Position numbers and translations under genes: made by a program
Assembly: GCA_015063035.1 (NCBI GenBank)
Contig: SUTG01000006.1
Coordinates: forward strand, 1 to 64,000
Origin: Methanobrevibacter olleyae
GTDB taxonomy: Archaea; Methanobacteriota; Methanobacteria; Methanobacteriales; Methanobacteriaceae
Direction: 5' to 3'
Length of the DNA stretch: 64,000 bases
Shown here: in pieces, positions 7,749-16,593 of the stretch
Layout: each line of letters begins with the position of its first letter
Numbering within the stretch: position 1 is the stretch's first letter
The notes under the pieces: model-generated
The model's database searches: none
The model's input: the letters and a program-made list of their open reading frames with translations, nothing else
What the model was told of the DNA's origin: nothing

Positions 7749-9122
7749 ATGGATATGGAAGGTTTTGTAAGAGGAAGGCTAGCTAAAGGCGAAGATGAAA
7801 ATGCGTTTAAGTCTATCCTTGCAGAAAGAATAAGGGAATTTAAAGACATTTCAGAAGAACATTCAATAGTGATGGCTGAAAGTGTCATTGATGAGGTCAA
7901 GACAACCCTTGAACTCAACAATACTGAAGATGAATTCTTAAAGGACATCATCACAGTGCCAAAGGCAGATGTTGGCATGGGAAAGATGGGTGTAGGATCC
8001 CGTGGTGCAGGAGACTTCTTTGTACATAGGAAGATTGCAGAAATTGTTAAAAGTACAAAGGTTCACTCTGTAGTGGATCCAAATGCTCAAGATGATGGAG
8101 GAGTGGTTAAGGTTCCTGCTCGGGGGGATGATGTTTACATTACCACAGCAGTTGATGGAATCCACTCAAGACTAAGTGAATATCCATTTTTAGGTGGGTT
8201 CCATGTAACAAGGGCTACCTTAAGGGATGTTTGTGTAATGGGAGCTGATCCTGTCGCCATCCTAAGTGATTTGCACTTGGCTGATGACGGGGATATAGGC
8301 AAGCTTTTTGATTATACAGCAGGTATCTGTGCAGTTTCTGAGCTTATTGATGTTCCTCTTGTAGCAGGAAGCACCTTGCGTGTAGGAGGAGATATGGTAC
8401 TTGGTGACAGATTAGTTAGCTGTGTAGGAAGTGTCGGTGTTTCACAATATCCTCCAACTGCAAGAAAAGGAGCGACTGAAGGAGACATTATATTGATGAC
8501 TGAAGGTGCAGGTGGTGGAACAATCACAACAACTGCACTTTACAATGGCTACTTTGATGTTGTATGGGATACAATGAACATCAGTTTTGTAAAGGCTTCT
8601 AAGGCATTGTTTGCAGCGGATTTAGTAAAAGATGTCCATGCAATGACTGATGTAACAAATGGTGGCCTTAGAGGAGACGCTCACGAGATTTGTGAAACAA
8701 CTGGTGTAGGATTGGAGTTCTATCATGATAAGATCAAGTCCACTGTAGCTCCAAATGTATTGAATATGCTTGAAGATTTGGATATTGATCCTCTTGGTGT
8801 TTCCACAGATTCTCTCATGCTTGTGGTCCCTCCAGAAATTGCTGAAGATGTTAAAAAGGTAGTTTCTGATGTTGGAGTGTACATTACAGAAATCGGAGAG
8901 GTAAACAATAAGGGTTCCCCTATCCTCCTTAAGGAAGATGGAACAGAAGAAACTTTAGTTCCATTATTCAGGGAAGCTGCATATACCAAAATCAAGAAAT
9001 TGGTTGGAGATACAACTCCTGAAGACTTTGAAATCATGAAGGAAAAGGTCCAAAAGGCAGCTGATAATTCCATTAAGAAAAAAGAAAGAGTTATTGATTA
9101 TATTTTATCTAATAATAAATAA
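7749..9122 (+). CDS. AIR-synthase/HypE-related protein
   Basis: The protein has 457 residues. After an N-terminal helical extension of about 100 residues comes a PurM/HypE-like ATP-binding core: DDGGVVKVP, ITTAVDGIHS, RATLRDVCVMGADP and GLRGDAHEICETTGV match the motifs of AIR-synthase relatives. This superfamily (PurM, PurL, ThiL, HypE, SelD) activates an oxygen or nitrogen using ATP. The N-terminal extension and the C-terminal region set it apart from true PurM or HypE. It probably belongs to an AIR-synthase-related group found in methanogens. The substrate is unknown. AGGTG at 7739 precedes the start. Confidence 0.75.
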   Translation: MDMEGFVRGRLAKGEDENAFKSILAERIREFKDISEEHSIVMAESVIDEVKTTLELNNTEDEFLKDIITVPKADVGMGKMGVGSRGAGDFFVHRKIAEIVKSTKVHSVVDPNAQDDGGVVKVPARGDDVYITTAVDGIHSRLSEYPFLGGFHVTRATLRDVCVMGADPVAILSDLHLADDGDIGKLFDYTAGICAVSELIDVPLVAGSTLRVGGDMVLGDRLVSCVGSVGVSQYPPTARKGATEGDIILMTEGAGGGTITTTALYNGYFDVVWDTMNISFVKASKALFAADLVKDVHAMTDVTNGGLRGDAHEICETTGVGLEFYHDKIKSTVAPNVLNMLEDLDIDPLGVSTDSLMLVVPPEIAEDVKKVVSDVGVYITEIGEVNNKGSPILLKEDGTEETLVPLFREAAYTKIKKLVGDTTPEDFEIMKEKVQKAADNSIKKKERVIDYILSNNK

Positions 9123-9221
9123 TTATTCTAAACTTCATTTTTATTATTTTTTTATTCAATTTTTTTATTTTTATAGATTTTTTATAGATTTTTATTCTTT
9201 TAAAATTAAACAGGTGATATT

Positions 9222-9632
9222 ATGGCAGAAGATGCAGAAAGAATAGATGAATTTATGACTGAAGCAGGAGTGTTTTTCTTAGCAACTGTTGATGGAGACA
9301 AACCAAAGAACAGACCTTTAGGTTTACATATCCTCAAAGACGGTAAGATTTACTTTGGTGTAGGAGACCATAAGGATGTTTGTAAACAAATGCAAGAAAA
9401 TCCTAATGTTGAAATTGTAGCTCTTGTCGAAACTGATTTCTTAAGATACTATGGAAAAGTTGTATTTGAAGAAACCTATGATATGGCTGAAGCCATTATT
9501 GCAGGAAATGAATTCTTACAAGGACTTTATAATGATGAAACCGGTTTTAAAATGGCTATTTTCCACTTGGAAGAAGCTACTGCGGAAATCCGTGATGTAA
9601 CCGGTAAAATCAATGAATCATATAATTTCTAA
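9222..9632 (+). CDS. Pyridoxamine 5'-phosphate oxidase-like flavin-binding protein
   Basis: The 136-residue protein has the split-barrel FMN-binding fold. It begins with GVFFLATVDGDKPKNRPLG, the usual first strands with a conserved Arg, and continues GKIYFGVGDHKDVCKQMQENPNVEIVAL. The group includes small FMN or F420-dependent reductases rather than true PNP oxidases. It stands alone with its own AGGTGAT ribosome site. A second member of the same superfamily lies at 44560-45033. Confidence 0.88.
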   Translation: MAEDAERIDEFMTEAGVFFLATVDGDKPKNRPLGLHILKDGKIYFGVGDHKDVCKQMQENPNVEIVALVETDFLRYYGKVVFEETYDMAEAIIAGNEFLQGLYNDETGFKMAIFHLEEATAEIRDVTGKINESYNF

Positions 9633-9706
9633 TTAAATTTCTTTTTTATTTTTTATTTTCTTATTTTTTTCTATTATTGATATATTGAAACTAAAGGCGT
9701 TTATTT

Positions 9707-10096
9707 ATGGGGTTATTAAAAAATTTTTTTGGAATTTTTAAAAAGCATGAAGAATTGGACTTGGCTAAAGGATTTAAAGCAGAATATGAAGTCAACAACT
9801 TGGAAAATATGAAGTCCTTTGTTGACAAATTTGTTGATCATTATCCTGATTCTTATTATGCTTCCTGCTCTATGGTGATTTATATCCTTCTTTTGTATAA
9901 AGAAGATCCTTTCAAAGTCCCTCCAAATAGGCTTAATAACTTAAGCATCATGGAGAGGAATATAAAATTCTTTGATACTCTTGGCACTGACTCATTAGAT
10001 AAGGAAGAGTTGGAATTAAGGCAATGGTATAGAACTGAAGTTCAGAAAAATGTCAAGTTAATGGAATCAGAAGGATTAAGATTTTCATCTGATTAA
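9707..10096 (+). CDS. Hypothetical protein, 129 aa
   Basis: I do not recognise this protein. It is soluble, charged and predicted helical, with an N-terminus (MGLLKNFFGIFKKHEE) resembling an amphipathic segment and rich in Phe and Lys. Two Cys are absent from any motif. A ribosome-like AAGGCG precedes the ATG at 9707. It is flanked by a flavin protein and a methyltransferase with separate spacing, so the context gives no functional hint. Confidence 0.6.
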   Translation: MGLLKNFFGIFKKHEELDLAKGFKAEYEVNNLENMKSFVDKFVDHYPDSYYASCSMVIYILLLYKEDPFKVPPNRLNNLSIMERNIKFFDTLGTDSLDKEELELRQWYRTEVQKNVKLMESEGLRFSSD

Positions 10097-10215
10097 TAAT
10101 CTTTTATTAAAACTTTAGTTTAAGAACTAAATCCTGCTCAATTTTTTTATTTCGTATGCAAAATGTTCATTATTCTATTTTTATTAAAGCCATAATATAT
10201 TTATTCATAAATATA

Positions 10216-10240
10216 TTTAGGCATACCAAAACTTTATATT
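10216..10240 (+). promoter_or_regulatory. Promoter with palindrome next to BRE/TATA, upstream of methyltransferase
   Basis: TTTAGGCATACCAAAA runs directly into CTTTATATT. The last part is a BRE plus TATA box. The first part, TTTRGGYATACC, is nearly palindromic and recurs at 21068 upstream of the copper chaperone. The gene starts at 10329, giving a leader of roughly 60-65 bases. Confidence 0.45.
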
Positions 10241-10328
10241 CTATCATTTAAAATATTTAATTAGATGTTAAATTTTCTATATTAAACTAAGAAATCTAAA
10301 TTAAGAAATTATATTTATAGGTGTCAAT

Positions 10329-11024
10329 ATGGGCTTTTTTAAAAATATGGGAAATCCACAAGGTAAATTAGGTAATATTCAACTGAAATCAATGAATAAG
10401 GAACACACTCCCGTTTCTCTATGGGGATTGAAACATTTAGATATCTCTCCAGATGATGTTATATTGGATGTAGGCTGTGGTGGAGGGATGAACATTAATC
10501 GTATGGCTCAAACTGCAAAGAAGGTTTATGGTGTTGATTATAGTATTGAAAGCGTAAATCTTTCCCGTGAAGTAAATAAAGATTTGATTATCCAAGGTCG
10601 TGTAGAAGTTTTAGAGGGTAATGTCCAAAGCTTGCCTTTTGAAGACAATACCTTTGACATTGTAACTGCTTTTGAGACTGTCTATTTCTGGTCAGATATT
10701 GAAAAGTCATTTGGTGAAGTTAAAAGAGTTCTTAAACCGGGAGGAATGTTTTTAATTGGCTGTGAAACAAATGGTGCAGGGTTCTTTATGAGGTTATGTG
10801 AAGGATTAATGAACATGGCAGCTTATACTGATGATGATTTGTGTCAATTTTTAGCCAATAATGATTATAAAGAAATAAAGACGTATTTAAGGGATGGAAA
10901 ATCCAAAAAAGAGACAATAAAATATGAAGGAAAAGAGATTACAATTGATGATGATTATGATCACTTTTCACTTTCAGACCGATTTGTTCAATGGATGACT
11001 ATAACTGCTATAAAAGAGGTTTAA
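10329..11024 (+). CDS. Class I SAM-dependent methyltransferase
   Basis: The 231-residue protein has a class I methyltransferase core: motif I VILDVGCGGGMN binds SAM at about residues 44-55, motif II acid in KVYGVDYSIES, and NTFDIVTAFETVYFW and EVKRVLKPGGMFLIG as motifs IV to VI. It belongs to the UbiE/small-molecule group. Substrate unknown. It stands alone behind the promoter at 10216 and has an AGGTG ribosome site. Confidence 0.88.
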   Translation: MGFFKNMGNPQGKLGNIQLKSMNKEHTPVSLWGLKHLDISPDDVILDVGCGGGMNINRMAQTAKKVYGVDYSIESVNLSREVNKDLIIQGRVEVLEGNVQSLPFEDNTFDIVTAFETVYFWSDIEKSFGEVKRVLKPGGMFLIGCETNGAGFFMRLCEGLMNMAAYTDDDLCQFLANNDYKEIKTYLRDGKSKKETIKYEGKEITIDDDYDHFSLSDRFVQWMTITAIKEV

Positions 11025-11233
11025 ATTATTTTTATTTTAACTATTTTTTTTAAATTTCAACTCTTTTTAAATTTATTTTATTTTAAATTTTAACATTTTT
11101 TGACTGCTTTCTGAATTATTTAAAAATATTTATTTATATTAAAGTCTAAAGTATTACTATATAATAATATAAGGGCGTTATATTATTACAAAGTAGTTAA
11201 TTTTTATTAAGATAGAAATATTAGGTGACACAA

Positions 11234-13021
11234 ATGGAAAAGGAAATCATTGCAGCGATGATGGCTTCTACATTAGATATGGATAATATGACCAGTGATA
11301 GGATAGAAGCTTTAACAAAAGGACATGGAATGTTAAATCTTGCAGCTATTTGTTCTGCAAACTCTATTGCAAATGATGTCTTGAGAGGAACAAACATAAT
11401 GTTAACTGATGAGAATGTTGGCAGGCTTCCTATTGATGATATCTTAAGAAAAGCAATTGAAGCAGCAGAAGAATGTGGTGCAGATGCAGCAAATGCAGCA
11501 TTGATCAGTGCCGCATTATGTTATTTTGCAGGAACCAATGCACAGGCGGGAGTACCTGCAGGAAACAGAAAATTAGGTGCTATGGCAAGAATAATTGCTG
11601 GTGTAGACCGTTGTGGTGTTCTTGCAATCCCTACTCCAAAAGCAAACAATAGGATATCAGGTTATGCAGCTGTAAGAGCAGTTTATGATGAAGTATTCAA
11701 TAATACTTTAACTCCTATTGAAGGGGCTATTCTTCCTTTAGGTGTAGGTGGAGGTCCATTGTATGGGCATAATGCGTTAGGAGAAGATATAGGGTTCTCT
11801 GAACTTGCTAAAAAAGGTGCATATGCAGGAACCAAAGGAATGTTAACTGCATATTCAAATGTAGGTATGCCTCCAAGTCCAATAATCGCAGCTATCTTTG
11901 GTGTAGCAGCTATCTTAGAAATTGTTCACCCTGATTCTGAAGTTGCAGAGGAATATGGTGAATTCTTTGTAGCAAACAGCGCATATGTTGCAGGTTTAGG
12001 TGCTTGTGAAGCAGCAGGCTTACCTGAAAAATTGCATATTAGAGGAACCGGCGAAGAATATGATACTGCAACTGTTGTAGGTGACTTTGGAGTAATCATG
12101 AAAGATATTGGAGGTCCTAGTGTAGTTGGTATGATTGCATTTGAAGAAATGCTTTCAGCATTTGAAGAATCATTAGCTATTGGTGCAGGATTCTCTGGAG
12201 GTCCATTGCAACCACCTTTAGGTCACATGACTGCAGATGCGGTACTTGCACTAAAAGTCTTGCTTGCAAATGATGGGGATGTTGATAAGGCTGCTGAAGC
12301 TATTAATGAAGTAAAATCTAATTTCTATCTTGAACCAACAATTGCTAAAATAGCTACAAATACCATTGCTCGTAAATCTGAACAAGTTAGAAGAGGACCA
12401 GTTACAAAAGCTATGATTTTGGCAACTGAAGGTGCATTGACTGGAGAAACTTTAAGAATTGCAGAATTTACTTACAATAAACTCAATGAAGGAATGACCC
12501 TTAAGGAAATCACCAAAGCTCTTGATGATGGAAAACTTAATAATGTTCAAACTGCAGCTTCTGGATTGTTTAGTGGCATGATGGGCAAGGATATCCAAAT
12601 CAATATTACTAATTATTCTGGAAGATCACGTAGAAAAGAAAATCCATTCTTAGATAATTATCCTGGATTTGACACTCGTGCTGATGTGGAAGTGACTATT
12701 GATGGAGAAAAAATAGTATTTGAAGAATTAGCTAATAAGATTTTACCAGATGCTATGTTAAATAAAAAAATGGATATATTGGAAGCTGTACCTCTTGCAG
12801 CAGTTCCTATTACTGAATTGCAATTATGTGGTCACACAATTATCAATGTTATTGTTCCTGCAGCAGTTGCAGGTGCTATGGGTTATGCTGAAGGCGATTT
12901 AAAAACCATTGCAAAAGAAGCAGTTCGTGGAGCTTATGTAACATCCTCTATTCCTGGCGGAATGGAAAGGGCTATGGATGTAGCAAAACGTGCAACAACA
13001 ATAATGAAAGATTTGAATTAA
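11234..13021 (+). CDS. Conserved-looking methanogen protein of unknown function, 595 aa
   Basis: I do not recognise this large protein. It is rich in Ala and Gly with many small-residue helices such as GAILPLGVGGGPLYGHNALG, GAGFSGGPLQPPLGHMTADA and AVPLAAVPITELQLCGHTIINVIVPAAVAGAMG. It looks enzyme-like and soluble, with some resemblance in style to serine-dehydratase-type helical domains that I cannot support further. The start at 11234 is preferred: AGGTG at 11223-11227 is the ribosome site, and a GTG at 11225 overlaps that site. A LarC C-terminal-like gene follows after 94 bp, separated by a possible terminator hairpin. Confidence 0.65.
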   Translation: MEKEIIAAMMASTLDMDNMTSDRIEALTKGHGMLNLAAICSANSIANDVLRGTNIMLTDENVGRLPIDDILRKAIEAAEECGADAANAALISAALCYFAGTNAQAGVPAGNRKLGAMARIIAGVDRCGVLAIPTPKANNRISGYAAVRAVYDEVFNNTLTPIEGAILPLGVGGGPLYGHNALGEDIGFSELAKKGAYAGTKGMLTAYSNVGMPPSPIIAAIFGVAAILEIVHPDSEVAEEYGEFFVANSAYVAGLGACEAAGLPEKLHIRGTGEEYDTATVVGDFGVIMKDIGGPSVVGMIAFEEMLSAFEESLAIGAGFSGGPLQPPLGHMTADAVLALKVLLANDGDVDKAAEAINEVKSNFYLEPTIAKIATNTIARKSEQVRRGPVTKAMILATEGALTGETLRIAEFTYNKLNEGMTLKEITKALDDGKLNNVQTAASGLFSGMMGKDIQINITNYSGRSRRKENPFLDNYPGFDTRADVEVTIDGEKIVFEELANKILPDAMLNKKMDILEAVPLAAVPITELQLCGHTIINVIVPAAVAGAMGYAEGDLKTIAKEAVRGAYVTSSIPGGMERAMDVAKRATTIMKDLN

Positions 13022-13027
13022 ATTTTT

Positions 13028-13078
13028 AAACTGATTTGGCTTGGAAAAAATCTGGGCCATTATTAGTTTTTTAATTTT
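13028..13078 (+). terminator. Possible hairpin terminator
   Basis: AAACTGATTTGGC (13028-13040) can pair imperfectly with GCCATTATTAGTTT (13056-13069), and a T-rich tract follows. It separates the 595-aa gene from the LarC-like gene. Confidence 0.45.
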
Positions 13079-13115
13079 TCTTTATTATGATATTCTTATC
13101 TGGTAGGTAGTTTTC

Positions 13116-13615
13116 ATGCTAATAATGACTACAATTGATGATTTGCCTCCTGAAGGCATTCCTTATATTACAGATAAAATAATGGACAGTGGAGCTAAAA
13201 ATGTTCATATAATCAATGCTCTTACTAAAAAAGGAAGGATGGAATATATTGTGCTTGTTGATTTTGAAGAGGAATACTTCGATGACATTTCAAGTCTTTT
13301 AGCTTTAGAATTTGGTACAATTGGTATGAAAATATTTAAGCATGAACATAAGAAGTTTCCATATGAATTAATTGAAAAAAGGTCTTAATCAATATCAATG
13401 ATTCTTCTTTAGAATCTGTTGCTAAAATTAAGTATTTATTTAGTGATGATAATAAGTTAATCTCATTAAAAGCGGAATATGAAGATTTGAAACTTTTAGC
13501 AAAAGAACTAAATCAAAAAGGTTTTGATATTTCATTTTCTAAATTAAAAACCATTATTGAGGCGGAAGCTTATAAAAATCCAATTGATTCAGAGTCAATT
13601 TTAATAGGTTTGTAA
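13116..13615 (+). pseudogene. LarC C-terminal-domain-like gene, split by a -1 frameshift
   Basis: The first frame encodes 90 residues, opening TTIDDLPPEGIPYITDKI and continuing to FGTIGMKIFKHEHKKFPYELIEK. This matches the start of the LarC2 (DUF111) domain of nickel pincer cofactor synthesis. It stops at TAA 13386-13388. The remainder of the domain continues without interruption in the -1 frame to TAA 13613-13615, including KLISLKAEYEDLKLLAKEL, equivalent to the conserved PEYEDC region. The frames meet at GAAAAAAGG (six A, 13374-13382); one extra A would restore one 166-residue protein. It may be a sequencing slip, a recent mutation or programmed frameshifting, which is known between LarC1 and LarC2 in Lactobacillus. 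No LarC1 domain is present here. Confidence 0.75.
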
Positions 13616-13810
13616 TTATTATTTTTTTAATTATTATTTTTTATTTTTATTTATAATCTTTTATTTTAATTATAATTTTTATTTTTATTGCTATTTTTCA
13701 ATTTAAATCAAAATTCTAATCTTAAATCAATATTTAACTCATTATAATACTTTAAAAAGCTTTTTATAAGATTAAATCAAATATAATCTTACAATCATTT
13801 ATGTGATTTT

Positions 13811-14266
13811 ATGTTTAATTTAATCAAAGACAATAAGGGATTTGTTTCCTTGGCAGATGCAATGCTTTCCATTTTCTTGCTGCTTATGGTATTGATGGCT
13901 TTCAATATGATGAGTGATATTGAAGTTCCTTCTTTAAGTGAAGAAAGTAATGATTTCAAGACAAGTCAGGACATTATGGAAATTATGTCCTCTAAAGTCG
14001 ATGGTAGAGACTATAGTTTAATTGAGAGAATATCATTTATCTTTTCCCTCAATAACAATTCAATTTCCTCAAAAAGAGAAGTAAAATCATTATTGGATGG
14101 TTTCTTTTCAGTTTATTTAGATGATGGCCAGCATTATGCTTTTGTAGAAACGAATCAATTGGATGGAGAGGTATTATCTTCAAATGGAGATCATATCAGT
14201 GCAGATAGTGTTAATGTGGCCATTAGGGACTATGGAAATTACTCCTATAAGCTATACATATTCTAA
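13811..14266 (+). CDS. Pilin-like protein with class III-type N-terminus
   Basis: The 151-residue protein starts with a short Lys/Asn/Asp leader, then a KGFVSLADAMLSIFLLLMVL segment: a charged end followed by a hydrophobic helix of about 20 residues. That is the shape of archaeal type IV pilins, which are cut after a Gly or Ala by an EppA/PibD-type peptidase. The body is polar with no Cys. A surface-filament or pseudopilin role is inferred from the N-terminus alone. No pilus assembly ATPase gene is nearby. GTGAT precedes the ATG as ribosome site. Confidence 0.55.
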   Translation: MFNLIKDNKGFVSLADAMLSIFLLLMVLMAFNMMSDIEVPSLSEESNDFKTSQDIMEIMSSKVDGRDYSLIERISFIFSLNNNSISSKREVKSLLDGFFSVYLDDGQHYAFVETNQLDGEVLSSNGDHISADSVNVAIRDYGNYSYKLYIF

Positions 14267-14297
14267 ATCATTCACTTTCTCTTTTTATAATTCATAG

Positions 14298-14311
14298 CCA
14301 AAACTTATATA
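14298..14311 (+). promoter_or_regulatory. BRE/TATA box upstream of tRNA-Arg
   Basis: CCAAAACTTATATA is an archaeal BRE plus TATA element. It would start a transcript near 14335, about 55 bases before the mature tRNA. Confidence 0.5.
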
Positions 14312-14390
14312 TTGGAATTTACAAATATAGTTCTGTTATAATAGTGCCTTAGTTGTTTTGGACTATTTTTACTATTTTTCATTTGTTCCT

Positions 14391-14464
14391 GCCCTGGTGG
14401 TGTAGTTTGGATAACACATGGGACTGCGGATCCCATTCCCCGGGTTCAAATCCCGGCCAGGGCA
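14391..14464 (+). tRNA. tRNA-Arg (anticodon GCG)
   Basis: A complete cloverleaf of 74 bases. The acceptor stem pairs GCCCTGG with CCAGGGC and ends in discriminator A. The T arm is CCGGG-TTCAAAT-CCCGG. The anticodon arm TGGGA/TCCCA encloses loop CTGCGGA, so the anticodon is GCG and reads CGC/CGU. The CCA end is not encoded. No intron is seen. Confidence 0.95.
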
Positions 14465-14563
14465 TTTTTATATTTTATATTAATATCTGATTTTAACTTT
14501 TTTATTATCCTATCTCTTATTTTAGTATTTGGTGTAGGATAATGGTTTTTTAGAGGAATGGCT

Positions 14564-15922
14564 ATGCTTAATGCAAACACTTACGTAACAAAGGAAGAAG
14601 GTATCGGTGGAACAATAAGAAACAGATGGGAAGACTTTTATGTAGAGGAAATCCCTGAAGTGATTCCAGATGGAGAAGGTCCAAACATTTATATCAGGAT
14701 TGAAAAATTGGGAAGGACCACTCTTGATGTTTTGCTTGATATTGCAAGAGACCTTCATATTGACAGAAAAAGGATGGGTTTTGCAGGAATGAAAGACAAG
14801 AAAGCCATTACTCGTCAATGGATCTGCATAGCTAATATGGATTCTGAAGAACAGTTCAATCAAGTCAAGGCATTGGAAGGGACCATTCACAACACTGAAT
14901 TCCTAAAGGTAGTTAGAGGAAGAAAAAAGTTAAGAATGGGTCAGCTTAAAGGAAATAAGTTCAGAATATTGGTTAAAGATATTGATGGAATGGATTTAGA
15001 AGATGCTGAAGAAAGAAGATTAGCTATTGAAGATGCGGCTAAAAGAGCGGATGCCATTTTAAAGACACTTGAGAAGACAGGTGTTCCTAATTACTTCGGT
15101 TGGCAAAGATTTGGAAAGCCAAGAACCAACACTCATTTGGTTGGTGAGGCTCTCATTCAAAATGACTTAAAGGAAGCTGTAAGAAGATATATTGGTAATC
15201 CTTCTCCAGAAGAAGGTGAAGAGGCCAGAGCAGCTCGTCAAGCTTATGATGATGGTGAATGGGAAAAGTCCTTGGAATTAATGCATCCTGGGATGCGTTA
15301 TGAAAAGATGATGCTTAAGGTCCTCATTAAAGAGGAAAAAAGAGCTATCAGAAAGATTGCTGAAAAGGAAGGAATCGAGCCGGAAGAAGTGGACAAAACT
15401 CAATTGGAATTATCAGACAAGGCCTATAAGAATGCCATTCATGCACTTCCAAAGCCACTTCAAAGAATGTTTGTTCATGCTTACCAATCATTTTTGTTCA
15501 ATGCAGCAGTAAGTGAAAGGGTAGCTATGGGAATGGACAAATACATTGAAGGAGATATCGTTATAGACAAAGAAGAACGTATCGTAAGGGACAAGACCAA
15601 TGAAGAGTTTCAGGAAATGGTATCCTCCTTTGAAATAAACCAGACCTGTCCATTATATGGTACAAAAGTTCCATTTGCAGGTGGAGAAGTAGGTAAGATG
15701 GAAGAGGCTATTTTAGACAGTTATGGACTAACTAAAGCTGATTTTGAAGTTCCTAAAATGCCTCGTTTAGGAAGCCATGGCTTGAGAAGAGCTATGAGAT
15801 TTCAGGTATGGAATGCAAGTGCTAAAGCTGTGGAAGATGGTGTAATGTGTGAGTTTTCCATTGACAAGGGTTCCTATGCAACTGCAGTATTAAGGGAAGT
15901 CATGAAAAAGGATGTTTATTAA
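14564..15922 (+). CDS. truD: tRNA pseudouridine synthase D
   Basis: TruD makes pseudouridine at position 13 of tRNA. The 452-residue protein is of archaeal length. The catalytic region is clear: GRTTLDVLLDIARDLH then GFAGMKDKKAITRQW, where the Asp of KDKKA is the nucleophile. PNYFGWQRFGKPR and the TRUD-insertion region (residues about 200-300) follow, and LGSHGLRRAMRF closes the fold. The ATG at 14564 lies seven bases after GAGG (14553-14556); the ATG at 14558 is too close to it. It lies 99 bp after tRNA-Arg in the same direction, fitting its job, though co-transcription is not shown. Confidence 0.95.
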   Translation: MLNANTYVTKEEGIGGTIRNRWEDFYVEEIPEVIPDGEGPNIYIRIEKLGRTTLDVLLDIARDLHIDRKRMGFAGMKDKKAITRQWICIANMDSEEQFNQVKALEGTIHNTEFLKVVRGRKKLRMGQLKGNKFRILVKDIDGMDLEDAEERRLAIEDAAKRADAILKTLEKTGVPNYFGWQRFGKPRTNTHLVGEALIQNDLKEAVRRYIGNPSPEEGEEARAARQAYDDGEWEKSLELMHPGMRYEKMMLKVLIKEEKRAIRKIAEKEGIEPEEVDKTQLELSDKAYKNAIHALPKPLQRMFVHAYQSFLFNAAVSERVAMGMDKYIEGDIVIDKEERIVRDKTNEEFQEMVSSFEINQTCPLYGTKVPFAGGEVGKMEEAILDSYGLTKADFEVPKMPRLGSHGLRRAMRFQVWNASAKAVEDGVMCEFSIDKGSYATAVLREVMKKDVY

Positions 15923-15953
15923 TTATATTTAAAAATATTATTTTAAATATCAT

Positions 15954-16535
15954 TTAATCTCTTAAAGAAGTGATAATAGACCTGACTACTGTTATTAGAC
16001 AACATATGCTAATTGCAATTGGGTAACCTAATAAAGCTAAAGTAAATCCAAATGCAAATATCACTAAAGGTGTATGCAATGCTTCTTGGATACTGAATGC
16101 TTCTTTTATATTATCCTTGTTCTCGTCGTTGATTTTTAGCAATGATTTTGACATTATAAATAAAATAATATCTACAATAATAAAGTCTAATCCATATAAT
16201 GCTTGTGGAATGAATGAATTTTGATTATTAGCTACAAAGATTGTTAAATATGGAACCAAAGAGAATACAAGCATTAGCAATATATTCAACCATATTATCT
16301 TACTATTGATCTTTTCAACGTGATTATAGATTAAATGATGGTATTGCCAAAGGTTAGCACATACTAAAAAACTTAGCAAATATGCAAAATAAGATGTCTT
16401 TAAGGCCCAAAGTGATGCAAGGGTTGGGGCTGCTGGTTGAGGCAATTCTAAAACTAGCACAGTTACAATAATTGCAATGATTGCATCATAAAATGCTTCG
16501 AGCCTACCTGTTTCCATAAAATTTTCTATAGCCAT
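15954..16535 (-). CDS. TMEM175-family potassium channel-like protein
   Basis: The 193-residue membrane protein has about six helices. The first carries the family motif region RLEAFYDAIIAIIVTVLVLE, matching the (R)xxxFSDxxxAI signature of TMEM175/DUF1211 except for Tyr in place of Ser. Prokaryotic members are tetrameric K+-permeable channels of about 200 residues. The gene is transcribed away from truD and is convergent with it. No ribosome site is clear before the ATG, so the message may be leaderless. Confidence 0.85.
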   Translation of the reverse strand: MAIENFMETGRLEAFYDAIIAIIVTVLVLELPQPAAPTLASLWALKTSYFAYLLSFLVCANLWQYHHLIYNHVEKINSKIIWLNILLMLVFSLVPYLTIFVANNQNSFIPQALYGLDFIIVDIILFIMSKSLLKINDENKDNIKEAFSIQEALHTPLVIFAFGFTLALLGYPIAISICCLITVVRSIITSLRD

Positions 16536-16593
16536 AATTATTATTTTTTATCAAAGTATATTTATACATTTCCAATACACTTTCATGCTTCAA

